DNA from: Algoriphagus iocasae
GTDB lineage: Bacteria > Bacteroidota > Bacteroidia > Cytophagales > Cyclobacteriaceae
Direction of reading: 5' to 3'
Length of the DNA stretch: 64,000 nt
Assembly: GCF_014206875.1 (NCBI RefSeq)
Contig: NZ_JACIJO010000003.1
Span: 762,660 to 826,659 of the forward strand
In this document: in pieces, positions 53,815-62,487 of the stretch
Position numbering within the stretch: the first letter of the stretch is position 1
Layout: each line of letters starts with the position of its first letter
The notes under the pieces: generated by a model
Seen by the model: only the letters and a program-made list of their open reading frames with translations
What the model was told of the DNA's origin: nothing
Database searches by the model: none
Made by a program: the position numbers and the translations under genes

Positions 53815-54368
53815 AAGAAAATAGAGTTAATTTTTCAGCTTACAAGAACAATGAATATTATCCTGGTCCTAAAGTTAAAATATTAATTTGGACATTTATA
53901 AATGCATTTTTTTTTAATAATTCATTTGCTGTGTTTAATTCTTTGAAGCTTTTTATTCTTAAGATCTTTGGGGCTAAGATTGGAGCAAATGTTTTAATTA
54001 AGCAATCTGTTAATATTAAATACCCTTGGTTTTTGAAAATAGGAAATAATGTGTGGATTGGTGAAGGTGTTTGGATTGATAATCTTACACAAGTTTCAAT
54101 AGGAAATAATGTATGTATTTCACAAGGGGCCATGCTATTATGTGGGAATCATGATTATAAAAAAAAATCTTTTGATTTAATTTTAGGTGAAATACAATTA
54201 GATGAAGGGGTTTGGATAGGTGCAAAAGCAATTGTTTGTCCGGGTGTCAAATGTCACACCCATTCAATTTTGACTGTTGGTTCGATAGCTTCACAAAATC
54301 TTGATGGATTCACCATCTATCATGGTAATCCAGCTAAACCAGTTCGCAAAAGAGTTATTCAAGAATAA
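53808..54368 (+). CDS. WcaF-like hexapeptide acetyltransferase
   Basis: The 186-residue protein begins with a conserved N-terminal helix pair (PGPKVKILIWTFINAFFF). Hexapeptide repeats (IGNNVWIGEGVWIDNLTQVS, EIQLDEGVWIGAKAIVCPGV) and GNHDYKKKSFD follow. This layout is characteristic of the WcaF/colanic-acid acetyltransferase group. It acetylates a sugar hydroxyl. It overlaps the acyltransferase upstream, and the two may act at different positions. Confidence 0.88.
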   Translation: MLEENRVNFSAYKNNEYYPGPKVKILIWTFINAFFFNNSFAVFNSLKLFILKIFGAKIGANVLIKQSVNIKYPWFLKIGNNVWIGEGVWIDNLTQVSIGNNVCISQGAMLLCGNHDYKKKSFDLILGEIQLDEGVWIGAKAIVCPGVKCHTHSILTVGSIASQNLDGFTIYHGNPAKPVRKRVIQE

Positions 54369-54411
54369 TTAAATTATTCATATTTATCTATAATAATTAA
54401 TACATTTGTTT

Positions 54412-55167
54412 TTGAAGGTTTCTATCATAACTGTCACATATAATTCTTCTGAAACCGTTCAGGATACTATCAATAGTATTCGTTCACAAGATTATCCCGA
54501 TTTTGAATATATCATTGTTGATGGTAAATCAAGTGATGCAACAGTTGACATCATCAATAATAATTTGGATGTTATTTCTAAATGGATTTCTGAGCCAGAT
54601 AATGGTCTTTATGATGCTATGAATAAAGGAATTAAGATGGCTACAGGAGATATTGTAGGGATTATTAACTCTGATGACTTTTACCATAAATCAGATTCAA
54701 TTTCTCAGATTGTTGAAGCATTTGAAAACTTTGATACTGAATCCGTTTATGCAGACGTTATTTTTGTTGATCCTTCCAATTTAGGAAAGACTGTGCGATA
54801 TTATAGTTCAAAAAGATTTGCTCTTTCTAAGTTTAGAAAAGGGATTATGCCTGCTCACCCAACATTTTTCACCTATAGAAGAAATTTTGAAAAGTATGGC
54901 TATTACAAAACAGATTATAAAATTACCGCTGATTTCGAATTACTCGTAAGATTCCTTTACAAATACAAATTGAGCTCTCATTATTTGCCAATTCCTTTGA
55001 TGAAAATGCGGACTGGCGGGCTGAGCACTAAATCATGGAAAAGTAATATTATTATTAATCAAGAGGATTTACGTGCTTGCAAAGAGAATGGACTGAAGAC
55101 TAACTATTTCTGGCTGTATTCTAGATACTTTAAAAAATTGCTTGAATATTTTCCTAAACTATTTTGA
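54412..55167 (+). CDS. Glycosyltransferase family 2 (WcaE-like)
   Basis: The ~251-residue GT-A protein reads KVSIITVTYNSSETVQDTI, with IIVDGKSSDATVDII, EPDNGLYDAMNKGIKMATGD and INSDDFYHK. This is the pattern of the WcaE/GT2 group (SEPDxGxYDAMNKG). I prefer TTG at 54412; another TTG is at 54406. The C-terminus overlaps the Wzi start by 4 bases. Confidence 0.92.
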   Translation: MKVSIITVTYNSSETVQDTINSIRSQDYPDFEYIIVDGKSSDATVDIINNNLDVISKWISEPDNGLYDAMNKGIKMATGDIVGIINSDDFYHKSDSISQIVEAFENFDTESVYADVIFVDPSNLGKTVRYYSSKRFALSKFRKGIMPAHPTFFTYRRNFEKYGYYKTDYKITADFELLVRFLYKYKLSSHYLPIPLMKMRTGGLSTKSWKSNIIINQEDLRACKENGLKTNYFWLYSRYFKKLLEYFPKLF

Positions 55168-56807
55168 AAAAGATTCTTTTCCTTGTAATTCTCTTTATAC
55201 TTCTCTTAGATATATCTGGATTAGCACAATCATTACCAGCTAATTTTCCTGTATTAGTGGAATCTGAGAGACGCAATCAGTTAATTGATTCTTTATCCAA
55301 GTATAATTCTTTTGCGCTTAGACCTCATATAGTCGATACCTTGATCTACTCATATTCAAAGAGTATAATTGATAGTGAAGTTTCAATCAAATTAAGCCCA
55401 ATAATAAATACCACAAGAATTAGTACCAAAAGGCCTTACAGCTGGGCAGATAATGGAATGATATCTAACCCAGGATTCCAAACTTATTTTTCTGGCGGGA
55501 TAAATGTAAAATGGAAATTTATAAATTTTGATTTTCGTCCTGAATTAATAATTGTTCAGAACCAAGGTTTTGAAACTAATCTAGATAACTTTTCAGAATC
55601 AGAATTAAGAAATAAGTTTTTTTATTGGAATTATGGTGATTTCCCAGAACGTTTTGGGGACGGTTGGTTAGTAAATACTTGGTGGGGTCAATCCAAACTG
55701 ACTTTTGAGTATGGTGCTTTTGAAATAGGAGCTGCGACAGAAAATATTTGGTGGGGGCCTGGCCAGTTTAATGCTTTAACCTTCTCCAACAATGCCCAAG
55801 GTTTTCCTCATTTGACTTTAAATACTATAAAACCAGCGAAGACTTTTTTAGGCAATTTTGAAACTCAATTTATAATAGGACAACTTCAAAATTCTGGTCT
55901 AGATCCCTCACAATATCCTGAATTGAATGATAAATATTTCACCCCTTTTTCTGGTGACTGGAGGTACCTAAATGCGTTAATGTTATCATATAATCCAAAG
56001 TGGATACCTAATCTTTTTGTAGGCTTTACTCGAACATTCCAGCAGTATTCCGAATCAATGGGGCATGGGTTTTTAGATTATTTCCCCGTTTTCAATGGTG
56101 TCACAAAAGACCAATATGGTTTTGATAGAGATGAAGATGGGCAAGATCAGCAAATTACTGTTTTTGGTAGATATGTTATTCAAAAAACAAAATCTGAATT
56201 CTATTTTGAATTTGGGCGTAGAGATCATTCCTTAAATTGGAGAGAGTTTATTCTAAATCCAGAACATGCACGAGCCTATATTCTAGGTTTCGTACAGTTG
56301 TTTGATCTTCCTTCTACTTCAAAATTACTTCATATTCGCGGGGAAATGACTCAGCAGCAGGAATCTGTAAATAGGTATATTCGTTATGAAGGGCTTGGTG
56401 GCGGCCTAACTTGGCAAACACATACTCCAGCCCGTGGTTTTGTAAATTATGGACAACCTTTAGGAGTTGGCATAGGAGTAGGGGCTAACGTGCAGACATT
56501 GGAATTTTCTCTTGTTGAAGGCATGGATAAAATGGGTGTTCAACTGGAGCGCCTGGCCAATAATCAGGATTTCTATTACAAAGCTCAATTACAGGATACT
56601 CAACGTAAACCATGGGTTGATATGTCCCTAGGATTTCTATTTGATAAAAAATGGGATAATTTATTATTAAGCTCAAAACTACAAATCATCCGAGCTCATA
56701 ATTATCAATGGCAATTGGACCCAACTAGTACTCCAGATTTTCCGAAAGGGGAGAACTTAACTTCATTTTTGGCCCAGACGAGTCTGATTTATTTCTGGAA
56801 TAAATAA
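55164..56807 (+). CDS. Wzi-family outer-membrane capsule assembly protein
   Basis: The 547-residue protein has a signal peptide (LFLVILFILLLDISGLAQ). A beta-barrel-like sequence with many aromatic girdle residues follows (YSWADNGMISNPGFQTYF, IGAATENIWWGPGQFNALTF, FGRYVIQKTKSEFYFEFGR). This matches the Wzi/Caps_assemb_Wzi group of outer-membrane lectin-like barrels that anchor capsule. It lies after the transferases, as expected for a capsule locus. It starts from TTG overlapping the GT2 stop. Confidence 0.87.
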   Translation: MKKILFLVILFILLLDISGLAQSLPANFPVLVESERRNQLIDSLSKYNSFALRPHIVDTLIYSYSKSIIDSEVSIKLSPIINTTRISTKRPYSWADNGMISNPGFQTYFSGGINVKWKFINFDFRPELIIVQNQGFETNLDNFSESELRNKFFYWNYGDFPERFGDGWLVNTWWGQSKLTFEYGAFEIGAATENIWWGPGQFNALTFSNNAQGFPHLTLNTIKPAKTFLGNFETQFIIGQLQNSGLDPSQYPELNDKYFTPFSGDWRYLNALMLSYNPKWIPNLFVGFTRTFQQYSESMGHGFLDYFPVFNGVTKDQYGFDRDEDGQDQQITVFGRYVIQKTKSEFYFEFGRRDHSLNWREFILNPEHARAYILGFVQLFDLPSTSKLLHIRGEMTQQQESVNRYIRYEGLGGGLTWQTHTPARGFVNYGQPLGVGIGVGANVQTLEFSLVEGMDKMGVQLERLANNQDFYYKAQLQDTQRKPWVDMSLGFLFDKKWDNLLLSSKLQIIRAHNYQWQLDPTSTPDFPKGENLTSFLAQTSLIYFWNK

Positions 56808-57131
56808 GAATCCCTATTAAAATGTTGTACTTAAATTTCTTCTTAAAGATACTCGATGTGGTACTTATCTACAGATTTTAACCTGCGTTTACTTTTTTGG
56901 GTAGATTTCACCCAATAATTTTGGATTGAACTGGTTTTATTTTTAATTAAAACATGAATTTATGGAAGTCTTTAAAATGAAGATAAGTTTATTTTGTTAA
57001 ATTAAATGTTTCACATACAAAAAAAGGAATTTCATATTTTTCATAAAAAGTTCTTAAAATTATTTTTTTGTTAATGGCAAGGCATTTGTTTTAAAGATTC
57101 TTAAATTTGCTAAAATTCTAAACCACTAGCT
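56808..57131. other. Intergenic gap between Wzi and WecA-like genes
   Basis: A small stem TTGGGT/ACCCAA (56897-56902 / 56910-56915) followed by TAATTTT could be a weak terminator for the Wzi unit. TAAATTTG at 57102-57109 is a perfect -7 box 23 bases before the next ATG, without a matching -33 TTTG. No gene seen. Confidence 0.4.
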
Positions 57132-58286
57132 ATGCTTTTTTTATTCGTTATTCTGACTGCTTTTTCAGTTGGTTTTTTGATCTATCCAATTTTGATTTCC
57201 TTTTTGAAGAAAATGAAATTAGGAGATACACCAGGAGGTAGAAAAATCCATAAAGCTTTTATTCCATCAATGGGAGGGATAGGTTTCGTTTGTGCTGCTG
57301 GCGTTGCTGTAGGAATTTGGGGATGGCAATTTCCGCTTCCTGATCTCCGGTATTTACTTGGGGCTATTTTTTTAATGTTTCTCGTTGGCTTGAGAGATGA
57401 TATTGTTGAGTTAAAGGCATCGAGAAAATTACTTGGTCAAATTGTGGCAGTGATGCTAGTGGTCGTGGCTGCAGATATACGGATTAAAACATTTCATGGT
57501 TTTTTGGGGATTGGAGAATTGAACTTGGCTTTCAGTTATATATTTTCCTCAATAGTACTTTTGGCTCTAACAAATGGATTCAATTTGATTGATGGATTAG
57601 ATGGACTGGCTGGCACGATTTCAATTATCACTTTAACCATATTAGGTTCTTGGTTTTATGTACAGGGTATTGAAAGTTATGCTTTATTAAGTTTTGTGTT
57701 TTTGGGTGGTGTTCTCTCATTTATGGTTTTTAACTGGCATCCCGCTAAAATCTTTATGGGGGATACTGGATCTTTGTCTTTGGGATTTACTTTGGCTACT
57801 TTAATTATAGCTTTTATGGAAATTAATGAAGCTTTGCCTGTTGGAACATTTTTAAAAGTTGAACCTACATTTTCTGTTTCAGTGGCTTTGATGATTTTTC
57901 CCTTATATGATATGGGAAGAGTATTCACTAAAAGGTTAGCACAAGGAAAAAGACCAATGAGCCCTGATAAGTCTCATGTGCATCATTTTTTAATGCGAAT
58001 GGGACTTAGTCATGATAAAGTGGCTTTTATTTTAGGTTTCATTCAACTGGGGATTATTCTATTAGCATTTGGGATGAAAGATTTCTCCGACCATATTGTA
58101 ATGCCTATTATTTCATTTATTGTGATTGTTCTAGGACTTAGACTGGATCAAATCACTGTAAAGTATGTGAAGAAAAAAGTTGAATTAGCCCCTAGAATTC
58201 TTGAGATTAAAGAATTGGGTAACAAAGGAAAGACAAAAGTCAAAATTGATAAAACTGAATTCAAAGAAGAAGTAAATTTGAACTAA
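57132..58286 (+). CDS. WecA/MraY-family undecaprenyl-phosphate sugar-1-P transferase
   Basis: The 384-residue polytopic protein has about 10-11 helices. Cytoplasmic motifs are GLRDDIVELKA (D89, D90), NGFNLIDGLDGLAG, FMGDTGSLSLG and SHVHHFLMRMG, the order typical of polyprenyl-phosphate N-acetylhexosamine-1-phosphate transferases. GGRKIHKAFIPSMGGIG near the N-terminus binds the lipid. It starts a repeat unit on undecaprenyl phosphate, usually with GlcNAc. Its C-terminal tail (VKYVKKKVELAPRILEIK) is duplicated as a remnant at 59828-60144. A terminator follows. Confidence 0.93.
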   Translation: MLFLFVILTAFSVGFLIYPILISFLKKMKLGDTPGGRKIHKAFIPSMGGIGFVCAAGVAVGIWGWQFPLPDLRYLLGAIFLMFLVGLRDDIVELKASRKLLGQIVAVMLVVVAADIRIKTFHGFLGIGELNLAFSYIFSSIVLLALTNGFNLIDGLDGLAGTISIITLTILGSWFYVQGIESYALLSFVFLGGVLSFMVFNWHPAKIFMGDTGSLSLGFTLATLIIAFMEINEALPVGTFLKVEPTFSVSVALMIFPLYDMGRVFTKRLAQGKRPMSPDKSHVHHFLMRMGLSHDKVAFILGFIQLGIILLAFGMKDFSDHIVMPIISFIVIVLGLRLDQITVKYVKKKVELAPRILEIKELGNKGKTKVKIDKTEFKEEVNLN

Positions 58287-58311
58287 AATTCTACTTAAAA
58301 AAATCCATAAG

Positions 58312-58348
58312 AAAACCTGCTAAAACTAAATCTAGCAGGTTTTTTTTA
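58312..58348 (+). terminator. Intrinsic terminator after the WecA-like gene
   Basis: AAAACCTGCTA (58312-58322) pairs with TAGCAGGTTTT (58333-58343) in a perfect 11-bp stem with a 10-base loop, then a further run of T. It lies 26 bases past the stop. Confidence 0.9.
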
Positions 58349-58643
58349 GTTTAAGACTAACTTATAGAATTGAATGGTTACTATAGAGTATTAAATACAT
58401 TTTGGTTTTTTGATGGACAGCTCAAATAGAATATTTGCTTCAATACATTACAATTTAAAAATTTAAATTTTCATCAAACTTTTGGACTTGAATTAGCTTG
58501 TAAAATGATTTCATCTTGCTTTATTTCTAACAATCTATTATAGGCAAATTGAAACTGAGTAGATTCTTTATCAAGTTTCCCGATAAGACCTTACATCGGA
58601 ACTTTTAAGTAAATTCGTTTTCTCAATTAATTTCAATTATCAA

Positions 58644-58817
58644 ATGAAAAGTGAATTGCGAGATAAATATTCTCTAAGAAAGTTCCTTTTTATTAAACCG
58701 CCAAAGCAATATTTCGCATTAATAAACCAAAATGAATTCTGGTCTTCTGTTTCCTACAAAAAAGGTTTCGACTCAATCAATAATTCTCATAGTAAATGGA
58801 TTTTAATACCTAATTAA
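58644..58817 (+). other. Doubtful 57-codon open frame
   Basis: In the gap 58349-58899 there is one small frame with ATG: KSELRDKYSLRKFLFIKPP and so on, ending SKWILIPN. It is basic and not obviously hydrophobic, has no recognisable family and no clear ribosome site. It may be chance or a remnant. The rest of the gap shows nothing. Confidence 0.25.
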
Positions 58818-58899
58818 TTATCAATTATCGATATATAAATTGCTAACTAATCCCTACAAGATGGAGTTAAATAATAAACTCTTTTACTTAATATTTATT

Positions 58900-59598
58900 T
58901 CAGAATAGGATTGATTTAAAAGTCATCCATAAAATCTTGAGATCAAAAAGTCCTGATCTATTCTTTATATAATACAAGTCCAGCTTAAATCTAAAATATG
59001 TAGAATTTGGTATTTCAGTGTCACCTCTATAACCTTTTGCCTGAGCAAGCCCTGTCAGCCCTGGTTTTACTAAATGCCTATAATTATAACCTTCAATAAA
59101 AGTAGAATTTTGCTTATTCTGAGCTGGTATCAATGGTCTAGGGCCTACTAATGACATATTTCCATAAAGGACGTTGAAAAATTGTGGAAGTTCGTCAATA
59201 CAAGTCTTTCTAATAAATTTGCCCACTTTGGTAATTCTTGGATCATCTTCTGAAGCTTTTTTAAAATCCGCCTCTTTGTTGATGACCATTGATCTGAATT
59301 TATAACAATAAAAAGTGGAATTATTAAGACCATTTCTCTTTTGTTTAAAAAATACTGGACCTTTTGAATCCAATTTGATTAAGATTGCTATTAATGGAAA
59401 AAACCACCATCCCCAAAGAATAAAAAAACTAATAGCCCCAATAAGATCAAATATTCTCTTTCCTATCAAATTAGATCCATTAATAGTTGGGAGATCAACC
59501 ACCTCGATGAACTTACTCTTGTTTTTAGGTAAATTGAGAGTAAGACTAACTTCAGAAATGTTTTCTTCAGAAATGTTTTCTTTTACTTGATTGGACAT
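58900..59598 (-). CDS. Polyisoprenyl-phosphate sugar-1-phosphate transferase (second copy, minus strand)
   Basis: The 232-residue protein shares with the PGT at 13295-13984 one membrane segment (ISFFILWGWWFFPLIAILI), KGPVFFKQKRNGLNNSTFYC, FRSM, the dyad in TCIDELPQFFNVL, VGPRPLIP and KPGLTGLAQAKGYRG. It initiates a lipid-linked unit. It is the only minus-strand gene in the 30-64 kb section and sits between the WecA-like gene and its decayed fragment, so it probably arrived with a rearrangement there. Confidence 0.9.
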   Translation of the reverse strand: MSNQVKENISEENISEVSLTLNLPKNKSKFIEVVDLPTINGSNLIGKRIFDLIGAISFFILWGWWFFPLIAILIKLDSKGPVFFKQKRNGLNNSTFYCYKFRSMVINKEADFKKASEDDPRITKVGKFIRKTCIDELPQFFNVLYGNMSLVGPRPLIPAQNKQNSTFIEGYNYRHLVKPGLTGLAQAKGYRGDTEIPNSTYFRFKLDLYYIKNRSGLFDLKILWMTFKSILF

Positions 59599-59827
59599 AA
59601 ATGTCGAGGTAGCTGTTAAACTATCAATTAAAAATTTAATTTAATCGTTTCAAATTTCACCATTTTTGGTTCTACATCAAATAAAAACAAAAGGTTTTTG
59701 CTTAAACTCATCCTTTCGTTTTGATTTGGCTAAAAAATAAAACAAAAATAAAGCCATGGCTTTTAGTTGGGGTAGTAATTAATCTTTTTTGCTTATTTTT
59801 TGAAAATCTCTTTAACATCTAAATAAA

Positions 59828-60144
59828 TCCCGTGTGCATTATTTTTTGATGAGGATGGGACTCAGGCATGATCAAGTTTCCTTTCTTTTAGGCTTTTTGC
59901 AATTAACTGTGATTTTTTTGCTGATTTCTATCGTGACTTTTCGGACAATTTAGTTCTTCCAATCATTTCAATGTTTGCAATTTTCCTTGGTTTAAGATTA
60001 GATCATGTGACGGTTAAATACATAAAGAAAAAAGTCGATCTTTCACCTAGATTATTGGAAAATAGAGTGTTAGAAACTAGGAAGAAAAAGAAAATTCATT
60101 TATATAAAAGCAATTTTAAGGACAACCCAATCAATATGAATTGA
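59828..60144 (+). pseudogene. 3' fragment of a WecA-like gene with a frameshift
   Basis: From 59828 the frame reads SRVHYFLMRMGLRHDQVSFL, then LGFLQLTVIFLLISIVTFR, matching SHVHHFLMRMGLSHDKVAFI and what follows in the intact gene. After a one-base deletion near 59930 it continues in another frame: NLVLPIISMFAIFLGLRLDH, VTVKYIKKKVDLSPRLLE, ending NPIN-MN and a TGA. Only the last ~100 codons exist, so it cannot be functional. It is in direct orientation with the intact copy at 57132-58286. Nothing else is seen in 59599-60272 apart from a promoter. Confidence 0.9.
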
Positions 60145-60217
60145 TTTGAGAATATTTGAAGTGCAATTTTATCTATGCGAAAAGCTTTTTAATATAGATT
60201 TTCTCTTGAAAAATTGG

Positions 60218-60248
60218 TTTGGTTTTTGTGATTTTAGTGGTATGTTTA
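60218..60248 (+). promoter_or_regulatory. Near-consensus Bacteroidota promoter for the Pgl-like module
   Basis: TTTG (60218-60221), a 19-base spacer, TATGTTTA (60241-60248; consensus TAnnTTTG with one mismatch). The ATG of the aminotransferase is at 60273, leaving a leader of about 15-20 bases. Confidence 0.55.
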
Positions 60249-60272
60249 GAATTGAATTTCTTCCTTAACTGA

Positions 60273-61409
60273 ATGGCTTACCGAATTCCACTTTCCTTTC
60301 CAGTATTTGAGGGTAATGAAAACCATTATACTGGCGAGGTACTGGCCTCAGGGAATTTGGCTACTTACGGTTCATTTATTGATAAATTCGAGAAAAAATT
60401 AGCAAGGAAAATTAAATCTCATCAGGCTGTTGCGCTAAACTCCGGAACATCTGCTTTGCATTTGGCGATGGTTCTTTTAGGTATAGGGCCTGGGGATGAG
60501 GTGATCTGCCAATCATTTACTTTTTGTGCTTCCGCTAATCCCATTGTTTATCTAGGAGCCAAACCCATCTTTGTAGATAGTGAAACTGATACCTGGAATA
60601 TTTCTCCTGAATTATTAGAGGATGTTATCTTAACAAGAATTGCTTCCGGCAAAAAGCCTAAAGCCATTGTACTTGTACATCTCTTTGGGATGCCAGCAAA
60701 GATCAAAGAAATCATGGAAGTGGCACTAAAGTACCAAATCCCTGTTTTAGAGGATGCTGCAGAAGCGGTTGGAAGTAAATATGAAGGGAACTCCTGCGGA
60801 ACTTTTGGGAAAATTGGAATTTTCTCTTTCAATGGGAATAAAATTATTACTTCAGGAGGAGGAGGGGCCTTGATTTCTAATGAAACATCGATTGTACAAA
60901 AAGCAGCACATTTATCTACTCAGGCTAGAGAAGACCTGCCTTATTACCAGCATCTGGAAATAGGATACAATTACAAGATGAATAACCTAACAGCCGCTAT
61001 TGGCCTAGCCCAATTAGAAAAGTTGGATGAGTTTGTTAGAAGAAGAAGAAAAATCAATCAAATTTATAGGGAAATGTTTTCAAATTTTCCTGGTATTTCT
61101 TTTCAGGATGAAAGTAATGAAAGCTATTCCAACTATTGGTTGACTGCAATATTGATTGATGAAAAGGTGACTGGCTTCTCAAATGATAAGTTAAGGCTTA
61201 CCCTACTGAAAAAAGGTATTGAAACCAGATTTTTATGGAAACCACTCCATTTGCAACCTGTATTTAAAGAATTGCCTTTTTATGGGGGAAATGTGGCTGA
61301 AAGTATGTTTTTAAAAGGTCTTTGTTTACCTAGTTCTTCTAATTTGAGTTTTGATCAACAGGAGGAAATTGCCAGCTTGATTGAAAAAGATATTCTAAAA
61401 AGTTTCTAA
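60273..61409 (+). CDS. DegT/DnrJ/EryC1/StrS aminotransferase (PglE-like)
   Basis: The 378-residue PLP enzyme has ALNSGTSALHLAM, CQSFTFCASANPI, EDAAEAVGSKYEG (D161 for the pyridine N) and FSFNGNKIITSGGGGALIS (PLP lysine K190). This is the sugar-aminotransferase layout; GNK (not GHK) at the lysine recalls the PglE/amino-sugar branch. It would aminate a 4-keto-6-deoxy sugar nucleotide made by the PglF-like dehydratase at 62488. The PglC-like transferase starts 2 bases after its stop. Confidence 0.92.
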   Translation: MAYRIPLSFPVFEGNENHYTGEVLASGNLATYGSFIDKFEKKLARKIKSHQAVALNSGTSALHLAMVLLGIGPGDEVICQSFTFCASANPIVYLGAKPIFVDSETDTWNISPELLEDVILTRIASGKKPKAIVLVHLFGMPAKIKEIMEVALKYQIPVLEDAAEAVGSKYEGNSCGTFGKIGIFSFNGNKIITSGGGGALISNETSIVQKAAHLSTQAREDLPYYQHLEIGYNYKMNNLTAAIGLAQLEKLDEFVRRRRKINQIYREMFSNFPGISFQDESNESYSNYWLTAILIDEKVTGFSNDKLRLTLLKKGIETRFLWKPLHLQPVFKELPFYGGNVAESMFLKGLCLPSSSNLSFDQQEEIASLIEKDILKSF

Positions 61410-61411
61410 AA

Positions 61412-62050
61412 GTGATTTACCAAGAGCGCTTTAAAAGACCTTTGGATATGTTGATGTCCAGTTTGATGTTATTAGTTCTTTCACCTGTATTTATACTTTT
61501 AACATTAATTCTTGGTATTTATTACCGATCCTCTCCCTTTTTTGCTCAAGCAAGACCAGGGAAGAATGGGAAAATTTTCTATATCCTGAAGTTCAAAACC
61601 ATGGATGATATTTTGGATGAACGTGGCTTATTGCTTCCGGATGAAAAGAGAATTACAATTTTAGGTAAATGGATTAGAAATTCATCTTTGGATGAGATTC
61701 CTCAACTTATAAATGTCCTGAAAGGCGATATGAGTATGGTGGGACCAAGACCTCTCTTAAGAGAATATATGATGCTTTATTCCGAGGAACAAAATAGGAG
61801 GCATGAAATGAGGCCAGGTGTGACTGGTTGGGCTCAGGTAAATGGGCGAAATGCCATTTCCTGGGAGCAGAAGTTTAAATACGATGTTTGGTACGTTAGC
61901 AATTGCAGTTTTCTATTGGATGTGAAAATCTTATTTAGCACATTTTTTAATGTTTTAGCAGGTAAAGGTATCACTCAACAAGGTCATGTAAGTTCGGGTA
62001 AATTCACGGGTTCAACTGTGAGAAATTTATCCAATCGAAGTATTTCCTGA
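61412..62050 (+). CDS. PglC-like phosphoglycosyl transferase (third PGT)
   Basis: The 212-residue protein starts from GTG at 61412, immediately after the aminotransferase stop. A re-entrant membrane helix (LMSSLMLLVLSPVFILLTLI) is followed by SSPFFAQARPGKNGKIFYIL, LKFKTMDD, SSLDEIPQLINVLKGDMSMV, GPRPLL and RPGVTGWAQVNGRNAISWEQ. This is the PglC/PilB subtype, diverged from the two other PGTs (GWAQVNGRN versus GLAQAKGYRG). It transfers an amino-dideoxy sugar phosphate to undecaprenyl phosphate. PglD-type acetyltransferase is not adjacent. Confidence 0.92.
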   Translation: MIYQERFKRPLDMLMSSLMLLVLSPVFILLTLILGIYYRSSPFFAQARPGKNGKIFYILKFKTMDDILDERGLLLPDEKRITILGKWIRNSSLDEIPQLINVLKGDMSMVGPRPLLREYMMLYSEEQNRRHEMRPGVTGWAQVNGRNAISWEQKFKYDVWYVSNCSFLLDVKILFSTFFNVLAGKGITQQGHVSSGKFTGSTVRNLSNRSIS

Positions 62051-62077
62051 AGGGGTTTTTTGCAGTTTTAGTTTGCT

Positions 62078-62125
62078 GTGTTCAGTCGCAGTAGGCAGTA
62101 GGCAGTGTTCAGTCGCAGTTGGTAG
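62078..62125 (+). repeat. Direct repeats of GTGTTCAGTCGCAGT
   Basis: Copies at 62078-62092 and 62105-62119 with AGGCAGTAGGCAG between them. The CAGTC/GGCAGT simple-repeat type also occurs inside fcl. The rest of 62051-62487 shows no gene; TATATTTG at 62423-62430 is a possible -7 box for the next gene. Confidence 0.6.
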
Positions 62126-62487
62126 TTGATCTATGTGAATAGTAGGATGTATTATTCTTTGAACCTAAAAAGTATTTGATTTTTAAGTAAAAACATTCGA
62201 TTTCAGATATCTAATATCCAAATTGACAACATCGCTTCATTAAAAAAGTCTAAAATTTTATTATATTTTTATAAGTTTTTTTCAGTTGTGAATTGGATTT
62301 TACTCATGGGAAAATCAACAATAGACTTTTTAATTATGGTAATAACACAAAATGAAATTGGAATTATTTGAAAATAACATTCGCATGTTTGTTTAAAAAA
62401 TAATTATCTAGATTATTTATCATATATTTGCTCCCTAGCTAAAGTAAGTTTGAATTCAAATAATTATAATTTGACTGAATTTCTACT

